Origin: Brevibacterium luteolum
Lineage (GTDB): Bacteria; Actinomycetota; Actinomycetes; Actinomycetales; Brevibacteriaceae
Reading direction: 5' to 3'
Assembly (NCBI RefSeq): GCF_013004595.1
Contig: NZ_JABEMC010000002.1
Span: forward strand, 310,001 to 374,000
Length of the DNA: 64,000 bases
Positions within the stretch are counted from its first letter, which is position 1, and every line of letters begins with the position of its first letter. The notes under the pieces are model-generated. The model saw only the letters and a program-made list of their open reading frames with translations, ran no database searches and was not told the origin of the DNA. This document shows, piece after piece, positions 1-8,573 of this stretch. The translations under genes were made by a program, and so were the position numbers.

Positions 1-866
1 AGATCTCCCTGGAGCGCTTCGGCTACACCGTCAGCGCGTTCGAAGACGGCCGCGACGGCTACGAGTTCGTCGCCTCCCACGGAGCTGACGTGGTACTGCT
101 CGACCTCATGCTGCCGACGATGAACGGCGCCTCGATCTGCCGGGCGATCCGCGAGAAGTCGACCGTTCCCGTCATCATCATCTCCGCCCGCTCTGAGCCG
201 ATCGATATCGTCCAGTCTCTTGAGGCCGGCGCCGACGACTACCTCGTCAAGCCTTTCGACATGCAGGTCCTCAACGCCCGCATTCGCGCCGTGGTGCGCC
301 GGTTCATCACCGCCGGCAACGAGCCGATGGGCTTCTCGCCCGACGAGATCGGCCCGCCAGCTGAGAAGACCGGCAGCGACGCCGGCACGACCGTCGGCCT
401 CGACGGGATTCCCGAGGTGCTCGGTCCCTCCCCGGGACTGTCGAACCCGGGTTCGCATAACGCCACCTCCGAATCCTCCCCAGCGTCGGTCGCCGCACCT
501 GCCGTCCCGACCGCTCCCATCGGGCCCCGCGCGGGCCAGGCGACCCCTGCCTCGGGAACGGATGCCGCCGACCGCGGGCACTACCGCACGCGGCTGGGTT
601 CGCTCGTGCTCGACAGCGCACGGCTGACAGTGCTCGTCGATGACAAGGAGGTGCATCTGACGCCGACCGAGCTGCGGGTGCTGCTCTTGCTGACCGAGGA
701 GCCGGGGCATGTGTACTCGCGGGAGAAGATCGCCTACACCGTGTGGGGATACGAGTGGGCCGGTGACTCGCGAGTTGTGGATGTCCACATCCAGCGGCTG
801 CGCAAGAAGATCGGCGCACGGATGATCGAGACGGTGCGCGGCTTCGGCTACAGGTTCGCCGGGTAG
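1..866 (+). CDS. OmpR/PhoB-family response regulator (5' end outside window)
   Basis: Cytoplasmic DNA-binding response regulator of a two-component system. The reading frame is open from base 3, so the true start lies upstream; the GTG at 90 is inside the receiver domain. The visible receiver part has the phospho-acceptor Asp in LLDLMLP, the SAR switch region and the conserved Lys in LVKPFD. A long Ala/Pro/Gly-rich linker of about 95 residues follows (roughly bases 330-590), much longer than usual for the family. A complete C-terminal winged helix follows (LTPTELRVLLLL to VRGFGYRF). The next gene, 9 bp downstream on the same strand, is a histidine kinase, so the two form a pair. The inducing signal cannot be read from the sequence. 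Confidence 0.93.
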   Translation, partial: ISLERFGYTVSAFEDGRDGYEFVASHGADVVLLDLMLPTMNGASICRAIREKSTVPVIIISARSEPIDIVQSLEAGADDYLVKPFDMQVLNARIRAVVRRFITAGNEPMGFSPDEIGPPAEKTGSDAGTTVGLDGIPEVLGPSPGLSNPGSHNATSESSPASVAAPAVPTAPIGPRAGQATPASGTDAADRGHYRTRLGSLVLDSARLTVLVDDKEVHLTPTELRVLLLLTEEPGHVYSREKIAYTVWGYEWAGDSRVVDVHIQRLRKKIGARMIETVRGFGYRFAG

Positions 867-874
867 GGGCGCGC

Positions 875-2164
875 GTGTCCCTCAGGTGGAAGATCGTCCT
901 CCTCATCGTCGTCTCCGTCATCATCGCGGTGCTGTCCTGCGGCGTGGTCGTGCGGCAGTCCGCGGCGGCTGCCGAGGACGACCGGATGCGACAGCGGGTC
1001 TCCGACCAGCTCGAAGACGCGATCTCGATCTACTCCGACACCGGTGTGCTGACCCTCAACGCCACCGTCGACGACCCCGAGCTTCCCGATGAGGCGCAGA
1101 CTGCCGCCCGCAAGGGCGAAAGCGTTACGATCCGCTCGACGGTCGACTGGCAGGAGACGATGTGGGCGGCCGCGCCGATCCAGGTCGGATCGCACACTGC
1201 GGTCATATCCGTGCGCAACTCGACGGAGGAGTCACAGAACCTGCTCAACGAGATCGACCGGGCGATCCTGCTCGGGATGATCGGCGCAGCCGTCGTCATC
1301 GGCGGCATCGGTTCGCTGGCTGCCGGGCAGATCTCCAGGCGCCTGACGCTCGGCGCGCAGGCGGCCCGCAAGATCGCCGGCGGGGACACCTCGGTGCGGA
1401 TCTCGGACGTCATCGAGGCTGGTGATGATGAGGTCGCCGCCTTCGCTGAAGCTGCCGACACCGCCGTGTCACGGCTGGTCGAACGACTGGACTCCGAACA
1501 GCGATTCACCGCTGACCTCGCACATGAGATGCGCACGCCGCTCACCGGTCTGGTGAATGCGGCGAACCTGCTGGAGGAGGATTCCCGTCCTGCTGAACTC
1601 GTCAAGGAGCGGGTGAGCCGGCTGCAGGTGCTCGTCGAGGACCTGCTGGAGGTCTCGCGCTTGGATGCGGGGCGGGCGACCCCGTCGATTGCGCCGATGA
1701 ACGTCGACAACTCCATCCGCTCGCTCGTCTCGACGCTGCAGGGCTCCGGTGCTCTGACCGGCCAGGAGATCGAGGTGGTCTGCGATTCCGACGGGCGGAC
1801 GGTGATGACCGATCAGCGGCGCTTCGAACGCATCATCACCAACCTCATCGTCAACTCCGTGCGTCACGGCACGGCGCCGATCGTGGTGCGGACGACCCCA
1901 AGCTCGGTCATCGTCAGCGATGCCGGATCCGGGTACCCGGCCGATATCCTCGCCTCGGGCCCGACCCGGTTCGTCTCCTCCGGTGGCGGCGGCATGGGCT
2001 TGGGGCTCGTCATCGCCCAGGGCCAGGCGAAGCTGCTGGGCATGCACCTGCTGTTCCGCAATGCGCCGGAGGGCGGGGCGGTCACCGAGGTGGTCTTCCC
2101 CGAGGCACGGGTTGAGGAGGAGATCGTCAAAACCCATACCGGCGCGCTGCCCGAGGTGGGCTGA
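875..2164 (+). CDS. Membrane sensor histidine kinase, partner of the upstream response regulator
   Basis: Sensor kinase of 429 residues starting at a GTG 9 bp after the regulator stop. TM1 lies at about residues 6-27, then an extracytoplasmic sensor of only about 100 residues, TM2 at about 130-150 and a HAMP-like segment. The HisKA box DLAHEMRTPLTG has the phosphorylated His near residue 216. The ATPase domain shows the N box (NLIVNSVRHG), a G1 box (VSDAGSGYP) and a Gly-rich G2 stretch (GGGGMGLGLV). It should autophosphorylate and phosphorylate the regulator at 1-866. The small sensor domain resembles no ligand-binding family I can name. The last codons lie in a 24-bp tandem repeat that continues past the stop, so the C-terminal tail may have been reshaped by the repeat. 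Confidence 0.93.
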   Translation: MSLRWKIVLLIVVSVIIAVLSCGVVVRQSAAAAEDDRMRQRVSDQLEDAISIYSDTGVLTLNATVDDPELPDEAQTAARKGESVTIRSTVDWQETMWAAAPIQVGSHTAVISVRNSTEESQNLLNEIDRAILLGMIGAAVVIGGIGSLAAGQISRRLTLGAQAARKIAGGDTSVRISDVIEAGDDEVAAFAEAADTAVSRLVERLDSEQRFTADLAHEMRTPLTGLVNAANLLEEDSRPAELVKERVSRLQVLVEDLLEVSRLDAGRATPSIAPMNVDNSIRSLVSTLQGSGALTGQEIEVVCDSDGRTVMTDQRRFERIITNLIVNSVRHGTAPIVVRTTPSSVIVSDAGSGYPADILASGPTRFVSSGGGGMGLGLVIAQGQAKLLGMHLLFRNAPEGGAVTEVVFPEARVEEEIVKTHTGALPEVG

Positions 2165-2219
2165 AGCGCCGGGCCCGAGGTGGGCTGAAGCGCCGGGCCC
2201 GAGGTGGGCGAAGCGCCGT
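2149..2219. repeat. 24-bp tandem repeat, three copies
   Basis: The unit GCCCGAGGTGGGCTGAAGCGCCGG occurs at 2149-2172 and 2173-2196; a third, slightly altered copy (one T missing) is at 2197-2219. Copy 1 contains the stop codon of the histidine kinase. Each unit carries the word CCGAGGTGG that recurs widely in this window. Confidence 0.9.
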
Positions 2220-2235
2220 GCCCGGGCGGGTCAGT

Positions 2236-2255
2236 GACGTCCCCGCGGGGACGTC
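2236..2255. repeat. Dispersed GC palindrome, copy 1 (20 bp)
   Basis: Perfect palindrome GACGTCCCCGCGGGGACGTC between the kinase gene and the acetyltransferase gene. It is one of five copies of the same core in the first 17 kb. Confidence 0.85.
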
Positions 2256-2310
2256 TGAGCGGGGGCGTCGGCACGGAGACGTCTCGCCTGGACGGCACAG
2301 AGGAGGCACC

Positions 2311-2823
2311 ATGAGCATGACAGCAGATGAGTACACCAATGGCGATCGCGCGCCCCGTGTGCGTGTTCGAGAGGTGGCTGAGGCGGACGAGCCGCAGTGG
2401 CGGCAGCTGTTCGCTGCCTACCGGGACTTCTACCGGCTCACTCCTGATGAGTCGGTCGTCGACCGGGTGTGGGCGTGGCTCAACGATGAGGGCCATGAGC
2501 TGCGCGGGCTGGTGGCTCTCACCGATTCTGCCGAATCCGCAGGCAGACGAGGTGAGTCGATTGTGGGGATCGGGCATTTCCGCCGGTTCGCCCGCCCTTC
2601 GACGGGTTCGGTCGGGTTGTGGCTCGATGATCTCTTCACCGCTCCCGAGGCCCGCGGGCTCGGCGCCGGCAGCGCGCTCATCGACCGGATCCGCGCCGAA
2701 GCGCGCGCACAGAGCTGCTCGGTCGTCCGGTGGATCACCGCCGAGGACAACTCAACTGCCCGGTCGCTGTACGACCAGTTGGCAGTTCAGACGAACTGGG
2801 TCACCTACGACACGCAGCCCTAG
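2311..2823 (+). CDS. GNAT-family N-acetyltransferase
   Basis: Predicted cytoplasmic acetyl-CoA-dependent N-acetyltransferase of 170 residues. The ATG at 2311 was chosen because AGGAGG lies at 2301-2306 with ideal spacing; the frame is open further upstream but only through repeat sequence. The GNAT acetyl-CoA-binding region is visible as LDDLFTAPEARGLGAGSALIDRI, preceded by the beta strands around VGIGHFRRF and followed by the VVRWITAEDNSTARSLYDQL segment typical of the fold. The substrate is unknown. It stands alone between the two-component genes and a convergent DUF222 gene. Confidence 0.85.
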   Translation: MSMTADEYTNGDRAPRVRVREVAEADEPQWRQLFAAYRDFYRLTPDESVVDRVWAWLNDEGHELRGLVALTDSAESAGRRGESIVGIGHFRRFARPSTGSVGLWLDDLFTAPEARGLGAGSALIDRIRAEARAQSCSVVRWITAEDNSTARSLYDQLAVQTNWVTYDTQP

Positions 2824-2850
2824 AGCAGGCGCGGTGGGAGAGCATCCTGG

Positions 2851-4530
2851 CTAGGCGGCTAAGCCGAGGTCATCCTGTGGTTTCTCGACGTCGAAGAGCC
2901 AGGAGACGCACTCTGCGAGATTGAAGCCGTAACCGCCGCCGAAGGTGCTGATGCGATCAGGTCCGTAGAGCTGCTCGAACGGGCAGGCCGTGAGATTCAG
3001 CGGCTCTGACATGACCTCGGTGACCTCGTCGAGGTCGTCGGGCGGGTGCTCCGACGGCGTCCAGTCGATGGTGTCCTGCGTGTGTCCTGGGGGTGCCAGG
3101 AGCAGATGGGTTTCGAACTTGCCGACATCCCGGCCGTCTTCGGTGAGGAAGACGAACCCGGTGCTTCCCTGCCGGGCCCCGGAGTGCGGTGCATCGGTGC
3201 GGGCGATGCGCAGGTGGTGCTCATGCACGGCGATGTGGTGGGAGCGGCACAGCAGGATGAGGTTGTCGAGGTCAGTCGGCCCTCCTTCCGACCAGGGCTG
3301 ACGGTGGTGCGCCTCCAGCCGGCGGCGTCTGCCGCAGCCGGGGAACTGGCACAGTCCCAGGTCTCGAACGCTGAGGGCCAGACGCTGTCGAGAGCTCGCC
3401 AGCCGCTTCGTCCGCCCGAGCACCAGCACGTCACCGAATCGGTCGAGTGCGGCACCGATGATCGCCGAGGTGCACGCCAGCCGGGCTGACGACTCCGCAG
3501 AGATCGCCCCGTACCCGTCGACATAGCTCTTCTGCTCTCCCGCAGACGTCCCCGCGGGGACGTCTCCGGCATCGTCGGGTACTGGCTGCGTCTGCACCTG
3601 CGTCTGTATCTGCGCCTGTTCCTGTGTCTGCACCTGTGCCTGCGCCTGCGCGAGGGTGTCGGGTGAGACGTGGACGACCATCGTCGCGCGGGCCGCATCG
3701 GTGCGTGAGCCGTTGGCTGCATCGGAGCCGCAGCGCACGAGCTCCATCAGCGCTTCGGCTTGGGTGGGGAAGCCGTCGGCGTGGACGCTGCTGGGGTTCT
3801 CCGGCACCTCTGGTTCCCCGGCAGCAGCTGCTTCCCCAGCGGCTTCGGCCTGCTCGCGGACGAGCCGGTCATGGGCGGCGTTGACCGCAGCGAGGATCTC
3901 CGCGGCCTCGGTCTCGGGCACGTCGATGAGGATCCGTGCCCGCCCCTGCCCGTTCGGCAGGACGGTGAACCGGTCCTTGTCCCCGCTGATGAGCTCCTGC
4001 CGCTCGTCATGCTTGACGAGCAGTGAGTACGTGCTCACCATCTTCGACAGCTGCTCGGCGGTGGCGAGGACGACGATCTCGGCCGCTCGCCTGCCGTCGA
4101 TGCGATCGGCGACCCGGGTGATCGCCCGGACCTTCGAATACGAGACCCGTCCGACGGCGAACAGCGAGGCCACCTCCGGCAGCTTGCGCAGCGCGCGCAT
4201 GACGCGCAGATATTCGCGTGCGGTGTGCACCTGCACTTCGCACACGAATGACACCCAGTGCGCCAGGCTGCGGATGCCGATCCAGCCTTCCCAGATGCGG
4301 GTGCGCTCGACCTCGTCGAGCAGCGCCAGCAGCCTGGCCTGACACTGCGAGACGTGCGCAATCGCCTGTTTGACGGCGAGCACGAGGGCATCCGGATCCT
4401 CACCGGCCACCCCCAGGGAGGGAAAGCCCTCGATCGTGCTCAGCCGTGCGCCGAGCTCATCGGCCCCGGTTGCTCTGCCTGTCGCGGTATCGATCTCGTC
4501 CGTCTCGGTCATATCCGTCATCGCCATCAC
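2851..4530 (-). CDS. DUF222 / HNH endonuclease-domain protein (13E12-repeat-like)
   Basis: Protein of 559 residues with an N-terminal DUF222 region (about residues 40-230) and a C-terminal HNH nuclease motif. The latter is visible as CQFPGC, then LEAHHRQPWSEGG, then NLILLCRSHHIAVHEH, with Cys pairs and catalytic His residues present. The family is common and multicopy in Actinobacteria and of uncertain function; nuclease activity is plausible but not proven here. A Gln-rich alternating stretch (Ala/Val/Thr-Gln pairs) and the peptide DVPAGTS, encoded by a dispersed palindrome, sit in the linker. The gene ends in GLAA, where the Leu is TTA inside the recurrent CGGCTTAGCCG word. The gene is monocistronic and convergent with the acetyltransferase. 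Confidence 0.9.
   Translation of the reverse strand: MMAMTDMTETDEIDTATGRATGADELGARLSTIEGFPSLGVAGEDPDALVLAVKQAIAHVSQCQARLLALLDEVERTRIWEGWIGIRSLAHWVSFVCEVQVHTAREYLRVMRALRKLPEVASLFAVGRVSYSKVRAITRVADRIDGRRAAEIVVLATAEQLSKMVSTYSLLVKHDERQELISGDKDRFTVLPNGQGRARILIDVPETEAAEILAAVNAAHDRLVREQAEAAGEAAAAGEPEVPENPSSVHADGFPTQAEALMELVRCGSDAANGSRTDAARATMVVHVSPDTLAQAQAQVQTQEQAQIQTQVQTQPVPDDAGDVPAGTSAGEQKSYVDGYGAISAESSARLACTSAIIGAALDRFGDVLVLGRTKRLASSRQRLALSVRDLGLCQFPGCGRRRRLEAHHRQPWSEGGPTDLDNLILLCRSHHIAVHEHHLRIARTDAPHSGARQGSTGFVFLTEDGRDVGKFETHLLLAPPGHTQDTIDWTPSEHPPDDLDEVTEVMSEPLNLTACPFEQLYGPDRISTFGGGYGFNLAECVSWLFDVEKPQDDLGLAA
2856..2866. repeat. CGGCTTAGCCG word, copy 1
   Basis: Inside the last codons of the DUF222 gene on the minus strand, read GGC-TTA-GCC (Gly-Leu-Ala). 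Confidence 0.7.
3544..3565. repeat. Dispersed GC palindrome, copy 2 (22 bp, in coding sequence)
   Basis: The same 20-bp palindrome as at 2236, extended by one matching base pair at each end. It is in frame in the DUF222 gene on the minus strand and encodes Asp-Val-Pro-Ala-Gly-Thr-Ser. Confidence 0.85.
3586..3655. repeat. Hexamer-type low-complexity repeat encoding alternating Gln
   Basis: About twelve imperfect six-base units of the form CTGYRY on the plus strand. On the minus strand they encode a run of (Ala/Val/Thr/Ile/Glu)-Gln pairs in the DUF222 protein linker. The unit length is a multiple of three, so copy-number change by slippage would keep the frame. Confidence 0.75.
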
Positions 4531-4654
4531 GGTCCCCTGTCACCGGGCAGTCACCTGCCCATTCGATACGTACATCCACGCTAGACTCCGGCACTGACAT
4601 CGTGGGCTGACCTGGGGCGATGATGGCGAGCGGGGAACCCGCCGGCCAGTCAGC

Positions 4655-5536
4655 TCAGCGGCGGCCACCACCTCGGGAACGGCCACCTCGGGAACGGCCA
4701 CCTCGGGAACGGTCGCCTTGGGAACCGGTGCCGCCACGCGGTGACCAGCCGCAGCCAGCGACCAGCGCGTAGAGGCCAGCCCACTGCTCAGCCGACAGGT
4801 CCTTGGGCAGGGTGCTCGCGCCGAGGCCCTCGCGGGCCAGCCAGCCCTTGACCGCCTGACGGGCGCGCTGCCCGACGATCCGGCTGAGGATCTCGGGCAG
4901 CCCGCGCCCGCGGCCGGTGAACACCGCGTGGACGAACCCGCGGTAGGCCCGCCGGTCGCTTTCGGCGAGCAGGGGCGCAGCGCGCCGGGTCATCCGCAGC
5001 ATCCCGCCGTCGACGCTCGGCATCGGCCGGAAGGCACTGCGAGGCACCCGGCCGAGCAGCGTGAAGTCGATCCACGGCCACCACTGGGCGGTCATCATCG
5101 AGGCACCGCCCACCCCGGCCCGGCGCCGGGCGACCTCCCACTGCACGAGGAGCACCGCCTCCTGCCAGTGCGGGATCGGCAGGATGTGGCGCAGCATCGC
5201 CGTCGTCAGGTGGTACGGCAGATTGCCGACGATGACGCATCTGCCGGCCGGCAGATGCCAGCGCAGGAAGTCGGCGGTGACGATCTCGACCGGCGGCCCG
5301 TCGCTGGGTGCGGTGAGCTCGCGGCGCAGCGCGGCGGCGTTGCGCGGGTCGATCTCCACCGCAGTGAGAGGCCGGCCGAGCGCGGCGAGCCGGTGTGTCA
5401 GGGCGCCGCGGCCGGGCCCGATCTCGATGATCGGTCCGCGGGATTCGGCGACGGCGCCGATGAGGGTGGTGATGGTGTGTGAGTCGATGAGGTAGTTCTG
5501 GCCGTGCTCATGACGGCCGCCACGATACGTGGGCAT
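4655..5536 (-). CDS. erm: Erm-type 23S rRNA (adenine-N6)-methyltransferase
   Basis: SAM-dependent rRNA methylase of 293 residues. Erm enzymes methylate A2058 of 23S rRNA and confer macrolide-lincosamide-streptogramin B resistance. Visible motifs are GQNYL (residues 12-16), the SAM loop IIEIGPGRGALT (36-47), the acidic VEID (60-63), ADF (88-90) and the catalytic NLPYH (105-109). The later WWPWIDFTLLGRVPRSAFRP region matches Erm proteins better than KsgA, whose adenosine dimethylase activity is related. The C-terminus ends in repeated Ser-Arg-Gly-Gly units, as in several actinomycete Erm proteins, here encoded by a 15-bp tandem repeat. No mobile element flanks it, so it looks like a resident chromosomal gene. 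Which drugs it protects against is not shown by the sequence. Confidence 0.88.
   Translation of the reverse strand: MPTYRGGRHEHGQNYLIDSHTITTLIGAVAESRGPIIEIGPGRGALTHRLAALGRPLTAVEIDPRNAAALRRELTAPSDGPPVEIVTADFLRWHLPAGRCVIVGNLPYHLTTAMLRHILPIPHWQEAVLLVQWEVARRRAGVGGASMMTAQWWPWIDFTLLGRVPRSAFRPMPSVDGGMLRMTRRAAPLLAESDRRAYRGFVHAVFTGRGRGLPEILSRIVGQRARQAVKGWLAREGLGASTLPKDLSAEQWAGLYALVAGCGWSPRGGTGSQGDRSRGGRSRGGRSRGGGRR
4668..4727. repeat. 15-bp tandem repeat in the erm tail
   Basis: Three exact copies of CCACCTCGGGAACGG at 4668-4682, 4683-4697 and 4698-4712 and a diverged fourth. On the minus strand they encode the Arg-Gly-Gly-Arg-Ser repeats at the end of the Erm protein. Confidence 0.9.
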
Positions 5537-5694
5537 GATGTGGGACGCTCCGAAGAAGTCTGGCGTCCGGGCAGCACAATGTCTCCGCCCGGCTGGTCAC
5601 AGCGGAGCGGCGAAACCTGGGAATGGGGAATTCGAAGCAGGGTCCGCCGCTCAGAAGCGGAGACGGCCCCAAACGATAGCCTCAGTTGCTGACA
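5537..5694 (-). promoter_or_regulatory. Upstream region of erm with a possible structured leader
   Basis: This 158-bp gap upstream of erm contains complementary 8-mers, GTCTCCGC at 5581-5588 and GCGGAGAC at 5657-5664, that could pair in the transcript. I found no ATG-started leader peptide; a GTG-started frame (GTG at about 5601 reading leftward) runs into erm out of frame. Attenuation of erm is only a possibility. Confidence 0.2.
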
Positions 5695-8469
5695 TCATGA
5701 TGACACTGATGATACCGGTCCCGAGGCGGTGGTGTCGATGTCGACCTCGTCGAGGCCGTCGTCGTCGAGTTCGGCATCGGAGGCCACATCGAGCAGCTCG
5801 TCGAGCTGCTGGGCAACACGGATGTAGCCCAGGTGCGAGTACGCCTGCGGGTGGTTGCCCAGGTGCTGTTCGGCGATCGGCTCGTACTCCTCGGGAAACA
5901 GGCCGGTGGGCCCCATGAGGTTGTCGAGCCGCCGGAACAGGTCGCGGGCATCGGCGATCCGCCCGACCTTGATGAAGGCCTCGATGAGCCAGGTGGTGCA
6001 GATGTGGAAGCCGCCTTCGAGTCCGGGCAGCCCGTCATCGTAGTGGTAGCGGAACACCGTCGGCCCGACCCGCAGGTCGCGTTCGATCGCGTCGACGGTG
6101 GCGATGAACCGCTCATCGTCTGCCGGCAGAAGGCCGGAGAGCCCGACGAACAGGCAGGCCGCGTCGAGGTCGTCCTCGCCGTAGGCCACCGTGTAGGCGC
6201 CGACCTTCTCATTCCAGCCGCGGGTGATGACGTCCTCGGCGATGGTTTCGCGCAGCCGCCGCCACGCCCCGGGCATCGTGCGGCCGAACCGCTCGGCGAT
6301 CCGGATCGCCCGGTCGACGGTCACCCAGCACATCACCTTCGTGTATACGTTGTGCTTCGGGGCCCGGCGGGCCTCCCAGATGCCGTGGTCGGGTTCGTGC
6401 CAGCGGCGCTCAACGGCAGTGACCATATCGCAGGTGAGCTTCCAGTTCTCCTCCGACAGCGTGCCGACGGCCGCGGTGAAGTCGTCGAGCAGCTCGGTGA
6501 CCGGGCCGAACACGTCGAGCTGCACCTGATGCTCAGCGGCGTTGCCCACCCGCACCGGCCGCGAGCCCGCATAGCCGGGCAGATGCTCCAGCACCGCCTC
6601 GGTCGTGAGCGCTGAGCCGTCGACGGCGTAGAGCGGGTGGAGCTGTTCGGGCCCGACCGTCATCTCCAGGATCCCGGCCAGCCATGCCAGGAAGCCCTCC
6701 GCCTCGGCGGTGGAGCCCAGGCTCAGCAGGGTGCGCACGGTCATCGAGCCGTCGCGCAGCCAGCAGTAGCGGTAGTCCCAGTTGCGGATGCCGCCGATCC
6801 CCTCGGGCAGGGAGGAGGTCGCGGCGGCGAGCACGCCGCCGGTGGGCACGTGGCACAGGGCGCGCAGGGTGATCGCCGAGCGGGTGACCTCGTCGGTCTT
6901 GAGTTCGGGCAGGGTGAGGCCGGTGACCCAGTTGCGCCAGTAGCCGGCCGCGCGCCGGCGCACGAAGGACTCTCCGCCGGCGAGCAGGTAGTCCGTATCG
7001 GCGAAGGACCCGCCGCACACGAGCACCAGCACGAGCTTGGCGCGCTCCTGCGTGGTCGGCACGACGCGGGCCACGGCGGTGTCGGAGCCGTCTTCGCTGA
7101 TGATGTCGAAGTCGACGCCGGGAGCGTGGAGCATCACCGGCTCCGAGGTGCCGAGCACCCGCACACCGTCGCCGACCTTCTCCAGCCGGATCGGGTACGA
7201 GCCGAAGTCCGGGCGCGGGGCGAACCGGATCTCGGCCTCGGCGTCGCCGGTGAGCACGCGCACGAGCACGGTGTCGAGGCTGTCCTCGGACACCGGGGCG
7301 AGGTAGTCGCGGGCGGTGAGCCCGGCCCACCGGGTCTCGACGATGGTGGTGTCGCGCTGATAGCGCTGGGTCAGCGACTTCTGCTTGCGGGCATCCGCGC
7401 CCGAGGCGGTGGCTGGGGCGACCGAGTAGTAGCCGGCGGCTGGGGAGCCGAGGATCTCGGAGAACAGGGAGGCCGAGTGGGGCAGTGGGTGCGGCATCCA
7501 GCAGATCCGGCCGCCGGGGTCGATGAGCGCGGTCGACTGCCCGTTGGCGAGTATCGAGTGCCGTTCGATCGGCACGGCGGTCTGGCCGAACAGCCAGGAG
7601 CGGCGCAGCTCGAAGATGCTCGAGAGCACGAGCGAGACGGTCTCGGGGTCGGCAAGCTGGAAGCCTGCGGCGGTGTCGACGCAGGGGCGGCCGGAGACGG
7701 CCTTGCGGCAGTCGAGCGGGGCGACCGTGATGCCCAGGTCGGTGCTCGTCAGGGTCTCCAGAGCCCGCTCATCTGAGGTGTCGTCGCCGATGTAGACGAC
7801 CGCGGCCGCTCCGAGGCGTTCGCGCAGCCCATTCAGCGCCTCGCCCTTGGTGGATTCGACGACGGTGAGGTCGGCGACCTCTTTGCCGCGGACCACGGAC
7901 ACGGCGACGTGCCGGGCCATCTGCGTGATGCCGGCTTCGACGACGGCCCGGGCATCGGGGTCGAGGCCGCGCAGATGCACGGCCACACCGGTGGGTTTGA
8001 GCTCGAACTGCGCCTCGGGCACCATCCGCGCCAAGGAGGCCACCGACTGCTGCAGGTCCTTCAGGGCCGCCTTCGCCTCGGCGTCGAGGGCGTCGATGGC
8101 GTCGATATCGGTCTCCGAGCCGTGGGAGCCGACGAGATGGACCTCACGCGGCAGCCGCGACATCGCTGCGAGGTCGCGCAGGGACCGGCCGGAGATGACC
8201 GCGGCGTTGGTGTCGGGCAGGGCGGCCAGTGCGCGCATGCTGATGAGGCTGATGGGCAGCGGATAGGCGTGGGTGGGCTTGTCGACGATCGGAGCGATGG
8301 TGCCGTCGTAGTCGGTAGCGATGAGCAGCTTGGGGGTCCGGGCCAGGCGGACGATCTCTGCGAACAGCTCGGCATCAAGGGTGCGGGCGGCCTCGGCGAG
8401 GTCGCCGAGCGGGCCCGAGGTGGGGGCTGCGGGATCCCAGGAGTCGAGCAGGTCGAGAGATGCGGTCAT
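5695..8469 (-). CDS. Trehalose-6-phosphate phosphatase fused to a GH15 glucan/trehalose hydrolase
   Basis: Two-domain protein of about 924 residues. The N-terminal HAD phosphatase domain (about residues 35-260) shows DYDGTIAPI with the nucleophile Asp, AVISGRSL, VGSHGSE and GDDTSDE, as in OtsB. The rest (about residues 300-910) is a GH15 (alpha/alpha)6 glycosidase of the glucoamylase/trehalase type, seen in GGIRNWDYRYCWLRDGS and LEGGFHICTTWLIEA. Such fusions are known in Actinobacteria. The phosphatase would yield trehalose, and the GH15 part may hydrolyse trehalose or an alpha-glucan. The ATG at 8469 is preferred because GAGGA lies just before it; an in-frame ATG at 8520 would add 17 residues. 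No otsA is nearby. Confidence 0.87.
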   Translation of the reverse strand: MTASLDLLDSWDPAAPTSGPLGDLAEAARTLDAELFAEIVRLARTPKLLIATDYDGTIAPIVDKPTHAYPLPISLISMRALAALPDTNAAVISGRSLRDLAAMSRLPREVHLVGSHGSETDIDAIDALDAEAKAALKDLQQSVASLARMVPEAQFELKPTGVAVHLRGLDPDARAVVEAGITQMARHVAVSVVRGKEVADLTVVESTKGEALNGLRERLGAAAVVYIGDDTSDERALETLTSTDLGITVAPLDCRKAVSGRPCVDTAAGFQLADPETVSLVLSSIFELRRSWLFGQTAVPIERHSILANGQSTALIDPGGRICWMPHPLPHSASLFSEILGSPAAGYYSVAPATASGADARKQKSLTQRYQRDTTIVETRWAGLTARDYLAPVSEDSLDTVLVRVLTGDAEAEIRFAPRPDFGSYPIRLEKVGDGVRVLGTSEPVMLHAPGVDFDIISEDGSDTAVARVVPTTQERAKLVLVLVCGGSFADTDYLLAGGESFVRRRAAGYWRNWVTGLTLPELKTDEVTRSAITLRALCHVPTGGVLAAATSSLPEGIGGIRNWDYRYCWLRDGSMTVRTLLSLGSTAEAEGFLAWLAGILEMTVGPEQLHPLYAVDGSALTTEAVLEHLPGYAGSRPVRVGNAAEHQVQLDVFGPVTELLDDFTAAVGTLSEENWKLTCDMVTAVERRWHEPDHGIWEARRAPKHNVYTKVMCWVTVDRAIRIAERFGRTMPGAWRRLRETIAEDVITRGWNEKVGAYTVAYGEDDLDAACLFVGLSGLLPADDERFIATVDAIERDLRVGPTVFRYHYDDGLPGLEGGFHICTTWLIEAFIKVGRIADARDLFRRLDNLMGPTGLFPEEYEPIAEQHLGNHPQAYSHLGYIRVAQQLDELLDVASDAELDDDGLDEVDIDTTASGPVSSVSS

Positions 8470-8573
8470 GGTGTCCTCGTGGTGCAGGTGGTGCGGGGGC
8501 GCCCGGTGGGCAAAGCGCATTCAGTGTAGTGGCTTGCCCGCGCCCAGGCGAACGGCCGCCTGCCGCCGGTGTC

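Noticed and set aside
307-924. Arg/Ser-rich minus-strand frame over the response regulator
   Set aside because: Shadow of a high-GC gene; composition and lack of motifs give it away. Many similar antisense frames across the window were dropped for the same reason.
4655-5536. KsgA (16S rRNA adenine dimethyltransferase) as identity of the methylase
   Set aside because: The later region (WWPWIDF, RVPRSAFRP) and the Arg-Gly tail fit Erm proteins; KsgA lacks these.
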